Of a stretch of 64,000 nt of DNA, positions 1 to 15,450 are shown piece by piece. The stretch is taken from positions 709,750 to 773,749 of the forward strand of contig JAQFVV010006510.1 in assembly GCA_028023455.1 (NCBI GenBank), written 5' to 3'. Under the pieces are notes generated by a model. It saw nothing but the letters and a program-made list of their open reading frames with translations. It had not been told where the DNA came from and did no database searches. Each line of letters opens with the position of its first letter. Positions within the stretch are counted from its first letter, which is position 1. This stretch comes from Epiperipatus broadwayi (Eukaryota > Onychophora > Udeonychophora > Euonychophora > Peripatidae). Position numbers and translations under genes: made by a program.

Positions 1-1150
1 AGTTCATGACAGCATATTTGAGATGACAATTATTACTTAACGTGTTTCTCTCGATAATTTATGATGAGATAATACATAATATAAAGACAAAATGCTCAAC
101 TTTTTGAAGTGAAGAGAAAAGTTGTTTCACTGTTATTTAAGTATTTACAAATGACTTGATTGAAATTGAGAAACATAATTTTATAAATATATTAGCTATT
201 TTCCATTATTTTAACATAAAAAATTTAAATAAATTTGTTAGACAATATTCAACGGATAAATTTATCAAATTTATGCTATCATCTAACTGCAATAAATGAG
301 ATTTTCTTGAAATAATAATCAATAATAGTTTCTTGTCTATTTGTTATTGTCTATTTTTTCCTAATCTTATGAAAAGAAAACATTTTTTCCAAAGCTAAGG
401 CAAATTGCCTAGAATGGTTAGTCTAACCAACTATGATGATGAAGACAAAAAAATAGCTATTTTAAAGTTTTAACCTGCTGAAGTTTTAAATATAATAAAA
501 TTTTGTGAAGACTGCTTGGTTCTTCAAAGCAACCATAATGCACTGAAGTTTCCTTATTTTTCTGGGAAATGTGGAGAAATAGACATTTTCTGGCTTATAA
601 ATTAATGCAGTTTTTTATAGAAACAATTCAAAATGAAGAGAAAAGGAAAAATAATATTAATAATAATTTCAAGCTTTTTCAATTGCTTCACCTTTTTTTC
701 CTGGTTTAAAACAATTTTACAATCATTTATTTAAAACAGATAAATTATAAAACCTGAAAGTTCTCAGATATTTATCTCAATTAAGTTTTAAATTGACCTT
801 AAAATAAATTATAGCTGATAAAATGTAAAAAATAATTAATGTCAAATAACAATTATATATTTGTTTTATTTTATAAAGTACTTTAGTTTCTCAATTATTC
901 TTTATATAAAATGTTAATAATTTTAAAATGTAAAAAGAGATGTATACCTTTGATGAACTGTTTAATGCTAAATAATTTTTATTTACAATGAAACAAATAT
1001 AGCTGACCTAAGGAATAATGATAAAACAATTCAACTTAAAAAATGTAGCAAATATTACATTTAATGTAACTTATTTTTTTAAATAAAAACTGGGAATGTA
1101 ACATAAATTAATTTTGACTTTAAATAAGATTTATTTTTATGTTTCTTTTT
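1..1150. other. A+T-rich DNA without recognisable feature
   Basis: No open frame of useful length, no RNA gene and no clear repeat was seen. Short A/T runs only. Confidence 0.5.
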
Positions 1151-1280
1151 AAATATATATATATATATATAAATAATCCATTTTTAAAAATAAAAACGTT
1201 TTAGTACTTTTCGATTATGTTTACAAATTTTGTATTGAACTGATAATTATCTTGCTTAAATCAAAAGTATTAAAATGATG

Positions 1281-1806
<526 letters not shown>

Positions 1807-1843
1807 TATATCTATATTTTTTAAATCAATATATGTAATCTTG

Positions 1844-2145
1844 TAATTGAATATTTATAAATACAATAATTAGATATATGTAAATTATAACTTTAAAATT
1901 ATTATCCACTTAGGAGCACTTTTGACTATTCTTGTAGTCTTTGTCAACTAATACTTTCAAAGGCTAACATTCCCACAATTCCGTGATTTTAATCTTTGCT
2001 GCCTGTCTGTCATTTAAGTCTTGTTTGTATTTGTATATTGGCATAGGTACTACGAGGATAGACAAAAGTGCTTCTAAGTGGATAAAATTTTTAAAGTTAT
2101 ACTTTACATATATCTAATTACTGCATTTATAAATATTCAATTATA
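1844..2145 (-). mobile_element. Penelope-like tail (family 2) with inverted-repeat arms
   Basis: On the minus strand about 2045-1960 reads a frame ending DLNDRQAAKIKITELWEC, matching the ends of the PLE nuclease fragments near 42.4 and 48.0 kb. Downstream sequence (agttgacaaagactac and on) is the family-2 3' UTR, also seen at 20.5 and 37.2 kb. Segments 1844-1939 and 2046-2145 are imperfect inverted copies of each other around a loop of about 105 bp. The RT and the rest of the nuclease are missing. Confidence 0.65.
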
Positions 2146-2149
2146 ATAT

Positions 2150-3600
2150 AGAAGCACTTAAGATGTAACAAGCATATGTAGAGTAAAATATAAAGTAATA
2201 TTACTATATTAAAATTATTAAATTTTTATTGCACTCAACTTCCCATAACGTTAATCACTCCAACGTGCAAAAATAAAATATTTTTATTTATATCAAATTT
2301 TCATGTGTTGTTTTTTTCCCACAATTATATGAAAAATATGTCTTTTATAAAATCCTATATTGATATTTTCAGTGATTTTTTTTGGAAGTCTAGTTGGAAT
2401 ATTCAGTTCTTTGTTTTCTAGAATCTTTACTTATTTTATTAAAATCACATCTAATACTTTAAACTTGCAATAAATTAAACAAAAGTAATTAGTTTTGGAA
2501 AATGTCTTACCATTATTTGATCACTATTCGTAATAAGTTTACCAACTTAATAGAACTAAGAATGAAAGATTTTGTTTCCACTTTTTATGCCACTCTTTCT
2601 TTATCTGTAATTTCTAACTATGAATTAAATAACTGAACAAATATGAGATATTAATTTTTCAAATATAAAACACAGTTTTAGTTCTATTATAAATATGAAC
2701 ATCAGGTCATAAGCATAACATGCTGTGCATTGACCTCTCTTTGTTTTTTCCCACCTCTTATATATATATATGAATAATGTATTATTCATTTTAGTGTTGG
2801 GTATGTGGCCACATAGTTGACAAGTTATAGTAGTGATGATACTAACAAATTTAGCAATCAAAATTTAAAAAAATATTTTATTATATACTGTACTAATAAT
2901 AGTCAATATTCAACAGAATAAATTATGGTCATATTAAAAATATATATAATAGGTTTGTAAAAAAATATTTAGATTTAAGTGAAACCAGTAAATTATATTA
3001 AAACTCTCTTATCAAAGAATATATTGCAAAACAACCCAGTTAAAATAATTGGATTTTATACAAAAGATTTAGCTAGTTTTGATGATATTCGCAAAAAAAA
3101 AAAAAAAAAATTTAGACAATTTAATAAACAAGTGTTTTGCAAGTTCATTCACTTAAACAATAAAAGTGTTTTCCAAATTCGTGTAATATAAAAAAAAAAA
3201 TCTAGTCAGAAAGGTGCAAAAAACAAGATTAACAAAGCCTGTGAAAAACAACAACAGGTGTTCTAAAACAAAAAGTAAAACTTATATAAATTCACTATAT
3301 AGTTGTATATTTCTGTTATATTCATGTCATAATGAGTTGCTTTTTGTAAATTACTATTGTTATTAGAAAATTTGTTTGATTGGACTGTGGACACAAATGT
3401 AACTATTATTTACTCCCATTTATATGTGTTGGATAAATTTCAATTTTGACCACATAATTTTTTTTCTCTGCATATTATATTATATTATGAAAACAACAAA
3501 ATGTAAACAAAGCAAGTTGTTAAAAAAAACTAAAGAGTGTGCAAACTCTAGGAAGCTTTATAGATAAATGCAACCAAGAGAAAGCATTTAAAAAATCTTT
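2150..3600. other. A+T-rich DNA without recognisable feature
   Basis: Contains a short (TA) run near 2759 and an A17 run near 3093. No gene or repeat family was recognised. Confidence 0.4.
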
Positions 3601-4350
3601 ATCTAAAAATTATCTCTATCCTCAGACCAGTTTCATGCTTTTGTAAATCCTCAGTGAGGTACTAGGATATTCCAAATGTCAAATGCAAAATACCAACTTA
3701 AAGCTGGTAATCAGAAATTTTCAGACACTTAGATGACTTTAAACCCAGCTATCCAACTTAAATAGCCATATGTGACTAAGAATTCTTCAGCCATAACATA
3801 TATTAAGACTTATCAATATAATATTTCTTAAGACCTTTGATGGCATTTATCTATAACGTTTGTTACAGCTTGCATGCTCTTTAGTATTTATAACTATAAG
3901 CTTATTAAATTAAGTCACATGGTATTCGACTTATTTTTAGCTACTAAAGTAGTTTTTGCTTTTAAATCTTAAGCAATCTTATATTATTAAGACTATTAAA
4001 GTATGGTATAGCTAAGGAATTCTTAACTTCTTATAGCTATTTAAGTTGGATTGCTCTGTTTGCAGGCATCTAGGTGTCTGAAAATTTTAGATTGTTTACT
4101 TAAAAGTTAACTATCAGATAAGTGCTGGCATTGAATTGGTATTTTGAATCTTGTGTCTGGAATATCCTAGTACCTCAAACTGTTTTGAAAATAGGGATGA
4201 TTTCTAGATAGAGATTTTTTAAATCCTTTGTCCTTGGAGCAATTATCTACAAAGCTTATTAGAGCTTGCATGCTCTTTGGTTTTTATAATGACAAGCTTA
4301 TTAAATTAAGTCATGTGATGTATGACTTATTTTCAGCTACTAAAAAAGAA
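3600..4350. mobile_element. Foldback element with hammerhead-like core
   Basis: Arms at about 3655-3800 and 4008-4182 are imperfect inverted repeats; both carry tactaggatattcc-type ends and a ccaacttaaatag core. Between and after them lie two direct copies of an 88-bp module (3858-3946 and 4257-4346) sharing agcttgcatgctcttt, aagcttattaaattaagtca and ttagctactaaa. Related modules occur near 16.4 and 26.35 kb. No coding capacity. A non-autonomous, MITE- or retrozyme-like repeat is the best description. Confidence 0.75.
3617..3661 (-). ncRNA. Hammerhead-ribozyme-like motif, degenerate stem II
   Basis: Read on the minus strand: stem I 5' strand CCTCA (3655-3659), CTGAGGA (3648-3654, matches CUGANGA), a 13-nt stem II region (3635-3647) that no longer pairs well, GAAA (3631-3634), short stem III/loop CTGG, a GTC cleavage triplet, then TGAGG (3619-3623) pairing perfectly with CCTCA. 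Order and spacing are those of a type I hammerhead with minimal stem III. Probably inactive because stem II is decayed. Confidence 0.45.
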
Positions 4351-5379
4351 AGTTGTTGTCTGAAAATAGCACTCAATTATTTATCAGATTCCAGGAATAG
4401 AATTTGTGGTGGATCCAGCATATTAAAAATATTGTTTATTGCATATTAGAGAAAATTTACAGATAACAAAAATACAAAACAAAAATAATTTGAATGAGAA
4501 AGAGCAGGTAATGACTGCAGAAGAAAGTTTAGAAATAAGCTGTAAACAAGAAAGTGTAAGATAACTTTAAGATTTTTGATATAAACAATGTTATTCCAGA
4601 TAGTGATACATATAAATAAATATAGGAAAAAGGACATTAGTGCAGAAATAAACCTTCCTGAAAAGTATGTGTAAATATCAATGATAAGCTCTTTTCATAT
4701 AGCTTGTAATATTCAAAAATTTTGAATTATATATTAGAGATTTAATATATATTTAATATAAAAATATTTAATTAAAATAATAAAAAAAAATTACGAGAGT
4801 ATTAACAAAGTTTCTAAGGATAACAACCTGATTGAACCATGGATATCCTTACCTATATCTTTCCTATTTCAGAAAATCTCTAAAATATCAGTGTGGATGC
4901 ATTTTGAGTATCCAAACACACCTATTTATTTATATAAAAAAACGAAAAACTAAGTTGCAAACACAATTTTATTTTTGCTGGACACAAGATCACTATGAGA
5001 CACATCTTTTTCACTCTAATGTTAAAACAGTCTGCTCAAAGAGGAATGATAGAAAAAGAAAATTAATAAAGGCATGAGTGATTGCAATGAACCTGCATTC
5101 AATTAACAGAAAAAATCTCTTGCATCACACTATCAAAGATATGAACACATAAAAATAATTGCATATGGGGACAAATTTATATATTTCTCCACCACTATAT
5201 ATTTGGATTCTCAACTGCAAGGTTTTATTTTGCATTATAATTTTGGTGAGAATCTACTAAAATTTAACTTAGTGCTATTAATTATAAATTTGGCTTTTCA
5301 TATAGCCTTTAATATTAACTTACATATCTTAAGGTTCTGAGTATTGAGAAGAATCTTTAACCTTGCAGTTACAAATAAT
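4351..5379. other. A+T-rich DNA without recognisable feature
   Basis: Only chance open frames; nothing matches a known family by eye. Confidence 0.4.
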
Positions 5380-6190
5380 GCAGATGTTCAACATTTTATT
5401 AGAAAGGCTAAAAATGGCCCAACCTAGATAAATCATGTGAAATTGAGGATGGAAGATAGTCAAAAGCACATAAAACATAATGATTTAGAGATGTAAAAAT
5501 TGATGGAATTAATTATGAGAAAATATTTTGATTAAAGATAAAAAATTTAGACTAACAACTTGAATAAGGATGGAATGAAATAGAGTAAAAGATAAAGACA
5601 AATGAATGGAATCAAATGATTCTAAAAATGATGGATATATCAAAATATTGAAGACAAATCAGCCAAATTAGATCAAACATTATGTGAATCAAAGCAAACA
5701 GAGCAAGAGATAAACAGAAACAATGAAACAAATCATGGAGTATTTACAAGCTCAATTACAATCAAAGTCAAAAGATAAACTAAAAATATGTAAGGCAGTT
5801 GTAATTGAAATTCAAGAAGAACAGTTTTAAATAAAACACCAAATGATCAAAAATACATCTGATTTATTAAAAAATATATAATGATGAAGAAGAAGAAATG
5901 CAATAACAACTGTCAGAGGTAAATGCTCAAATGATGAAGAATAAAATAAGAGAATAATGGTGAACTAAAACTAGTGAAATAAATGGAAAGTAAGTAACAA
6001 CTATTAAAATTAAAAACTCAAAATATATAAAAATTAACCAGATACCTTAGTAAAAAATCAGGTGGTCAGTAGTTAAACAAAAGTCAAAAAGGAACCTGCT
6101 ATTTAACCTGATCAACATATTAGATAAAGAAATCCAACAGCCTGAATTAAACATTGGTCTTCTGCATAGCAAGCTTTTTACTATCTACTA
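5380..6190 (+). other. A-rich stretch, possibly a decayed coding sequence
   Basis: The plus strand is strongly purine-rich, with many ATGA/GAAGAA words. Short readable pieces rich in K, E, Q and N occur in several frames with frequent stops. This is what an old coiled-coil or gag-like reading frame could look like after decay, but no conserved motif was found. Strand and nature are inferences. Confidence 0.2.
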
Positions 6191-7848
6191 GGATATTGAT
6201 GTGCTGTATTTAGATGGGGTTGAGCAAAAATAGAATATCATTAAACACCAACTTTATTTATAACTGTAAAGAAAAGAGACACAATATTCTTCCACACCAA
6301 ATAAGTATCATCCAGAATTATTACTGGGAAAATACCACTGCTTTATTTTTAAATCTAAATATTACATTTCATCATCTTTCTTTAAGTTTTTTAATCCTGA
6401 TTTCCTATTTAATTCTTCAAATGTATTGTTAATAATGTGTAGTTATTCTCATATGAATACTGCTATGTGAATGATTATTTTCTTTATCTTCTATCACTAA
6501 ATTATAAAGTACTGTATTAGCCAACAATTTTATAAGCCAAATCTTTGTCATTTTTTATATATTACCTCGAATTGTATTTATAATATCATTATCAATCCAG
6601 GTGAGTACATTATGAATAATTTCACACTTGTATTTACAACACACTCATCAATTAATAGTGCAATAAATATTTTAAGAGATTTTGAGCTATTTACTGATTT
6701 ATGTACTACCACTACATGCAATAATATCATTCTATATGCATTCCAGATAATTGCTTTCTTAATAAAATTTACAATTTAAAACAAAAATTTAATTGAAAGC
6801 AAAATTTCCAAAATTAATTTCCTTCTAATATTCCTTCTACATATTATAAAATCTCAAAATAATATGCAGTCAATCACTGCTCTTAAAGAGTAATGTTCTT
6901 TTATACCTTCAATATTCACAAATAATCTTGGTAAAATATCACTCACAGGATAGGTATGCACATGTATCTTTGTTTCATGAAAATTTAACAGATGTTTGTT
7001 GTGAAAACATTTAATAAATATGTCATTATTAAATTTTAAGATTTAAATTTGTGAAAATATTTTTTGTTATTAATATTATTAAATAAAAAAAAAAAAATGA
7101 TTTTCGTTATTCTCTTTAATAGATGTTATTTTATAATATTTAAGAATTTTTTTAAAATCTTAATATTTTGAAACTATAATGAATTTCTCATCTTCATTAA
7201 ACTAATTACTGGAGTTCTAGCTGCTTTATCAAACAATTCATCTTAAGCTTTTTCCCCTTTATAAATCACTTCCAGTTCAGCTAGTACCTCCAAATATAAA
7301 TCAGATCCTCCTCCCCCTATCCAACATACCTAGTCCCATTATTTAAAAAAAATGACCTATTATTTAATGCTGCATTGAAACTTGAACATTCGACAGAATT
7401 TTTTATCAAATATATGTTCAAGATTTTCTGCTTAACTGCCCAAAAATTGAATTCATTTTGAAATTTTTATTTAACTCACCTTGTTTTTAATACATTTTAT
7501 TAGAAGTATTCAGTCCTTGCATTAAATTTATTATGTCAATAAAATGTCATGTTCAACCTTCTATTAATGTCTTGTAGAATCTATTTCATTAAATTCTTTT
7601 TTAGCTGTCAGCTATTTGATTACATCTTTGCACAGACATATTAATTTTAACATCTCACCCATTCAAAAATGTGTCATAACAAAGCATGTTTTTTAAAAAA
7701 GCCTAACTTAACCTGAAATATCATAATGTCTCTAAGTATATTATATTATATGCTTTCTTAATATACCAGATTTTATTCACATCATCATTATAACACGTGA
7801 TAGACCATTATTGTAAATACTATAATGGTACATATAATATTAATATTA
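6191..7848. other. A+T-rich DNA without recognisable feature
   Basis: No gene, RNA or repeat family recognised. Confidence 0.4.
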
Positions 7849-8012
7849 TTTACACTCTTTATTACTTTTACAATGCTTGACAGAATTACAATTCATCATT
7901 GATGGTTTTGATTGCACCAGCAATCTTCTTCAGAACTGTAACAAACAATTGAAGCTGTCAATAGTGGATTGTAATTTTATAAAGCATTGTAAAAGTAATA
8001 AAGAATGTAAAT
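7849..8012. mobile_element. Small TIR element (MITE-like)
   Basis: Imperfect terminal inverted repeats of about 45 bp (7849-7895 and 7968-8012), both containing ctttattacttttacaatgc, enclose about 70 bp. Non-coding. No convincing target-site duplication was seen. Confidence 0.65.
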
Positions 8013-9590
8013 GCAACATCATTATATTAGATTGATTTGTCAATGCAAAAAGAAAGATAAGATATAAAGACACTATAAGAGAGAATATAGTATAATATTA
8101 ATTTAAGGAACTAAGAATACTTTCAGCATAGTGGTAAAATATTCATGAATGTCAAAACAACAATAATTTACAATTAAAATTTGAAAAAGTCCATTATTTA
8201 TTTATTTGAAAATTATTGTTTTTTATTCATCATGTGTTTCTTTTGCACAATAAACAAAGCTATTTTGTTATTTTTTTTACAAGTCACCTCAAAATACTTG
8301 GAATAAATTCTGATCAACAATCATAATCTTGTAAAATAAATTGTAGTTTTTTGATACATAAGCAAATACAGTATTGTTTATATGTTCAAATTTGTCTTAC
8401 TTTTCTTATAGTATAAATAAATATTAGCAATTCAATCAGCTTCATCCTACAGAAGACATGAAAGACCAATCCATTTTATCTAATTTAACTTTTGTATTAT
8501 TGATTAACCATTTTATATTGACAGATGTCTTAAAGTTTACATTAAATTCACATTGCACTTATTTGTTATAACTACAATATTACATCCATTTTCAGCATAT
8601 ATGATAAAAGGATCTTTTTTGTCATTTCTAACTTTTCCCATTTTATAAATAATATTTATTTTAAAATGTTTACATGTCTACATATACCACTTTATTAAAA
8701 ACAGTGTTAATGATTTAAGAAATAAAAATTTCCGAATTCTTACTTTTGTCAGATCCAAAGCTACATAAATTATTGTTCTAATTAGCCAATCAGATTGTTC
8801 ATATATGCAGTGTGTGAAACTACAGTGAATTTGATAATAAGAATGATACAATATTCACTTACATTCAAAAAAGCATTAAAATTAATCTTACAAATGTATA
8901 AATATTTATAATCATGAAAAAAACATGAACATAGATTGGTTTCAGGTATTATTGAGTAATTTGTAAAGAAAAAATTTCAGAAAGAAAAATAATAAAAAGC
9001 TTGATTAATTGTGCAAAATATATACATGATAAAACAAATAGCCAATAGTGTTCAAATAAGTAAAATTAAGTTTTTCAAATTTTATCAATAGAATATTATT
9101 GTTTTGATAACCGTATGTGTTTATGTTATGCACTGCGAGAATACATGATTTCTTAAATTAATTTTATACTTCATTCTCTGGTATAGTTTCTTTCTATATT
9201 ATATATTATAATAAATTATATTTGATTTCATACTCTAATTTAATGTTAAACGGTATAAAAAAAGCTGCAGTATTAATGATTAAATTGCTAATTTTGTTGG
9301 CAAAATGAGATTATTTCTTTGTTAACATCTAATGATTTTATATATAAACATATTCAAACAATAGAAACTTGCAAGAATAAAAGTGTTTCTGTTGAAAATC
9401 TAAACAACATAAAAATAAATTAGGTTTCAATTTATTTACCCAAGATATAACAATTTTCCAGTCATTTTTAGTAATCTTAAGAAAGACCAAATCATTGATA
9501 ATATATCAATATTTTTTTTTAAAATACAGCATGAACTATAATGTAAGAGGATTGATCTCATACTCTACCCTAAATCTATACAATATAAAA
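8013..9590. other. A+T-rich DNA without recognisable feature
   Basis: No gene, RNA or repeat family recognised. Confidence 0.4.
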
Positions 9591-9605
9591 AAGTCTGGCA
9601 ATTTT

Positions 9606-9707
9606 TTTTAAGTGTCATAGCATTGGCTAGGACACGAACCCGCAACCCGGGCAACTGCCTGCAAGTGCAAGGCAGTCGTACTGACCTCTTGAACACCAAT
9701 GTAAGAC
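9606..9707 (-). mobile_element. tRNA-derived SINE, copy 1
   Basis: Read on the minus strand it is tRNA-like: an A-box-like start, a long central hairpin around ctgcc/ggcag and a B-box-like GGGTTCG. It ends in an A-rich tail (T-run at 9602-9609 on plus). Flanking 15-bp direct repeats, aagtctggcaatttt at 9591-9605 and 9708-9722, are the target-site duplication of LINE-type retroposition. Non-coding; would be transcribed by RNA polymerase III if active. Confidence 0.85.
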
Positions 9708-10180
9708 AAGTCTGGCAATTTTAACATCTAATCTGTTAATTTGCTAAGGAAAGGGAATTCTTTTTCAATAGGATTTAAATATTTTATATAGAAACACATT
9801 CACACACTAACAATGTATAAGAATGAAATTATATCCGTGGTATATGTTTTGTTTCACTTTATTATTTTAAGACAGAATCAATATGTACTCTTTTTTTAAT
9901 AACAATAATAAGGAAGACTAAGTTAATAATAATATTTAAATATTTTAAAATTTAGACAATGAAATATACTGTAATATTATTATAGCCTTGTATTTTTACT
10001 TTAGCATAATTGTAAACGTTATAGTAAAATCTAGCAATGTTAATGCTTAAAACATTACTATTATTAGATAAAGATGATTTTTCCTTTGTCAATATTTAAA
10101 CATTTTATATAAAAACACATTTCATTATTAAGAATTTGCAACAAAAAAATATGTTGCAAATATAAACTACAAATAAACTT

Positions 10181-10285
10181 TTTTTTAAGTGTCATAGCAT
10201 TGGCCGGGATGCGAACCCGCAACCCGGGCAACTGCCTGCAAGTGCAAGGCAGTCACGCTGACCTCTCGACCACCAATGCAAGACA
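10181..10285 (-). mobile_element. tRNA-derived SINE, copy 2 (best preserved)
   Basis: Same family as the copy at 9.6 kb. On the minus strand GCATTGG and CCAATGC can form a perfect 7-bp acceptor stem. The A box (TGGTCGAGAGG) and B box (GGGTTCGCATCC) are near consensus, and a CTGCC/GGCAG hairpin lies between them. The extra arm suggests a class-II-like tRNA ancestor; a GCA triplet sits in the possible anticodon loop, but the amino acid identity is not secure. Target-site duplication ctacaaataaactt (10167-10180), repeated with one extra A at 10287-10301. Confidence 0.88.
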
Positions 10286-10301
10286 TCTACAAAATAAACT
10301 T

Positions 10302-12440
<2,139 letters not shown>

Positions 12441-12455
12441 TTATTACCAATTGTA

Positions 12456-12560
12456 TTTTTTTAAGTGTCATAGCATTGGCTGGAATGGTAACCTGCAACC
12501 CAGGCAACTGCCTGCAAGTGCAAGGCAGTCACGCTGACCTCTCAACCACCAGTGCAAGAC
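12456..12560 (-). mobile_element. tRNA-derived SINE, copy 3
   Basis: Same sequence family and orientation as the other two, slightly more diverged (GG to GA change in the T-arm region). Target-site duplication tattaccaattgt at 12442-12454 and 12561-12573. A-rich tail on the left on the plus strand. Confidence 0.85.
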
Positions 12561-12849
12561 TATTACCAATTGTTATTGCTAAAACTATATGTAAATGAAC
12601 ATATAATGTAAACCTTAAAATACCTTTATTATGTTTTTGTTTTTCTTTTGATTTTTTTCTTTGCTAGTTGAAATTTTCAGTTTTCTTTTCTGATGCCCGA
12701 GTTTAACAATCCTTTTTGTTTTTGCAGACTTATAGAAGTTCTACATTATCACATCTTTTTCATGTAATGACACAAACCAAATTTTCACTACTTTTGCAAT
12801 AGAAAATACTCATGGTTCTATACAGAATAAATTTATCCATTATTTAAAT

Positions 12850-13940
12850 CTATTTTTTAGTCAGACTTACACATAGAAAAGGACAGTCATACTTTTGTAT
12901 GAAACTCAGGCTTGTTGCAGCCTACCTCAGGAATATTTTTTATATCTTTTCAGTGATGGTTATGTTAGGATAATGTTAAGCTTTATGTGTAAACTTATCA
13001 CATGGTTTTCCTCATATCCATTTTAAAAACATTACAATTTTATTTATAGTATTCTTTTACAGCTGACCATTTGAATATGTTTTCTTTAATATTGTATTTA
13101 GGAAAAACTGATGCTACTAATTTCTTCAACAGCTAGGTCAAGAATGCAAGTTTTTCACAAGACACCGAGAACTACTCATTTACTGAGCCTCAAATATTAT
13201 TTTTGAACCAATCCTGTATTCATCCACTCACAAGCTGATTTCCAACATGACTGCATTAAAGCCTGATCAATTAAAGTTATTTTTACAAAATATTGTTTGT
13301 TTGTTTTTTCAAAATTGAAATTGCAAAACAACATTCAAAACAAAACAAACCAAATTCTCTTCATAAAACATATTTCTCGTTAGTTATTTTTCTTTTACTC
13401 TACAAATAAGACAGTATTCTATTTAGTCTTGATTTGAAAACTAGTGCCTTTGGTTTTGGAGAGAGAAAAAGAAAAAAGCCAATTAAAACAAAATTGAACA
13501 AAAAATATTGAGATCTTATTTTTTTAAAAATAGTTGTTATTCATGCATTTCACTTAATTATTAACTTTCAGAAGTTAGTATTAATTTAAAAACTTTACTG
13601 AAAAATTATCTTATCTTATTTTTAAGAATTATAACTAATAAATAATTCCTACAGAGAGAGAATTAAAAAATGCTTACATTAATTGATACTTTTATCTCTC
13701 TTTTATAATCATTTTATCATTAATAATACATTAAAATAATATTCACATTATTAAGAGAAAATGTCAAGGATTCTCATATTAACAATTAATAAAGAAAAAC
13801 ATTGAATTAAATCAATTCTTTTTATTATTAAAACCATATAAAATGTTTATATATTATTGATTCATTTTAACTTTACTTATGTACTAGCTTTTAATGTTTG
13901 ACATGGTCAAAATTGGTTTACATTACAATTTTACAATACC
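12850..13940. repeat. Direct duplication, copy A
   Basis: Diverged but collinear with 14395-15450 at an offset of about 1550 bp. Shared landmarks include gttaggataatg, cacatggtt, ttttggagaga, aaaaatattgag and aaatgcttacatt, in the same order. No coding frame is conserved between the copies. Confidence 0.8.
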
Positions 13941-14394
13941 CTCCATTAAAAACAGAAGACAGTTAAATGAGATTGTGCATTTCATTTCTCATTATTTTAA
14001 ATTTATATTTTAATGGTCATCTTATTACTGGTGTTGTATAAAGTTATAAAGATTTTTAAATAGATATTCTACTCCATGTATAATTAGTAATCTTCTCTTG
14101 AGTCAGACTGTGATAGGCTGATAGTGATCTAAACTATTATTAATTTTTCTTTTTTATTAAGCCCTTATGTCATGATTATTTTTAATATTTACTTCAACTG
14201 CTTTACTCTTCATATTAGTTTAATTTTTTATCTTTGGTAATCCTCTATATTGAAAGTTGGAAAGGACAAATTATCTTCCTAAAAATTTATGAGTTTGTTA
14301 TGCTTAAGCATATTTACTCTCCACTTAATACTTCTTTTGTCATCATCCATAATCATCTGATTTATTTTATGTGATTGGTTATACTTAATAATTT

Positions 14395-15450
14395 ATTGTT
14401 TTTCAGTCAGGCTAACCCATAAAAAGAGACAATCATGCTTTTGGATAAAAACCAGACAATTTGTAGGTTATTTCAGTAGTATTATTCTTCTCTTGCATTT
14501 TTCTTGTGTAGATTAAATGGTTAGTTAGGATAATGTTTAGCTTCTTGCTTAAACTTAGCACATGGTTATTTCAAACCCATTTAAAAAGACAACTTTTTTT
14601 TACTTGCAGTATGCTCTTTACAGGCCCTCTGTCTTATTCAAAATGAAACAAAAAAATTTGCTGCAACATATTGGTCAATAATGCCTGTTTATCACAAAAC
14701 ATCAAGGTTTATGCATTTATTCAGAAATCTTGTATCCATTCAATGTTAATCTTGTCACCCATATGACAGAAGTGAACTCTGATAAATTTGTTCTATTTTT
14801 ACAAAAGATAATATCTTTCCTTCAATATTAAAATTGCAAAATAACATATCAAAGACAAAATAAACTAAATTTCCTTCATAAGAAAGGAATTCCTCTGCAG
14901 TTATTGTACTCTTTTGCTAAAAATAAGATAATCTCTTAATTAACTTTAAATAAGAAAATATTACCTTTTGTTTTGGAGAGATATAAAGAGAAAAAAGTAA
15001 TCAAAACAAAATTTAATAAAAATATTGAGTCCTTTTTTTTTCTTATAAACATTATTCATTTGTGTCTTTTAATTATTGTCTTTTAAAAGTTAGCATAATA
15101 AAAAAATAATTGAAATAAATTATTTATTTTATTACCCATTTTTAAACATTTGAACTAGTAAATAAATGCTGAAGACAAAAAATAAAAAAATGCTTACATT
15201 CTTTTATATATTTCTTTCTCTTTTGCAAACATTTACAACACATTAAAATGGTATTCACATTATTATTATTATTTACAGAAAATATATACACTATTCATCT
15301 TATAATTTGTTAAAGAAAAATGTTTAATTAAATCAATTATTATTAAAACATATGTGGGAGCTTTAAATATTTCCCCATTCTAAGTTTACTTATATACAAA
15401 CCTGTAATATTTGACATAGCCAGGGAAGGTCTATCTCTCTACAATATTAC
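14395..15450. repeat. Direct duplication, copy B
   Basis: Second copy of the segment at 12.85-13.94 kb, with small indels throughout. About 450 bp of non-matching sequence separates the copies. Whether this is a tandem segmental duplication or two copies of an unknown element cannot be told from the window. Confidence 0.8.

Noticed and set aside
10181-10285. Functional tRNA gene
   Set aside because: Three copies with A-rich tails and target-site duplications show retroposed SINEs; the T-stem has a mismatch and the anticodon arm is not canonical.
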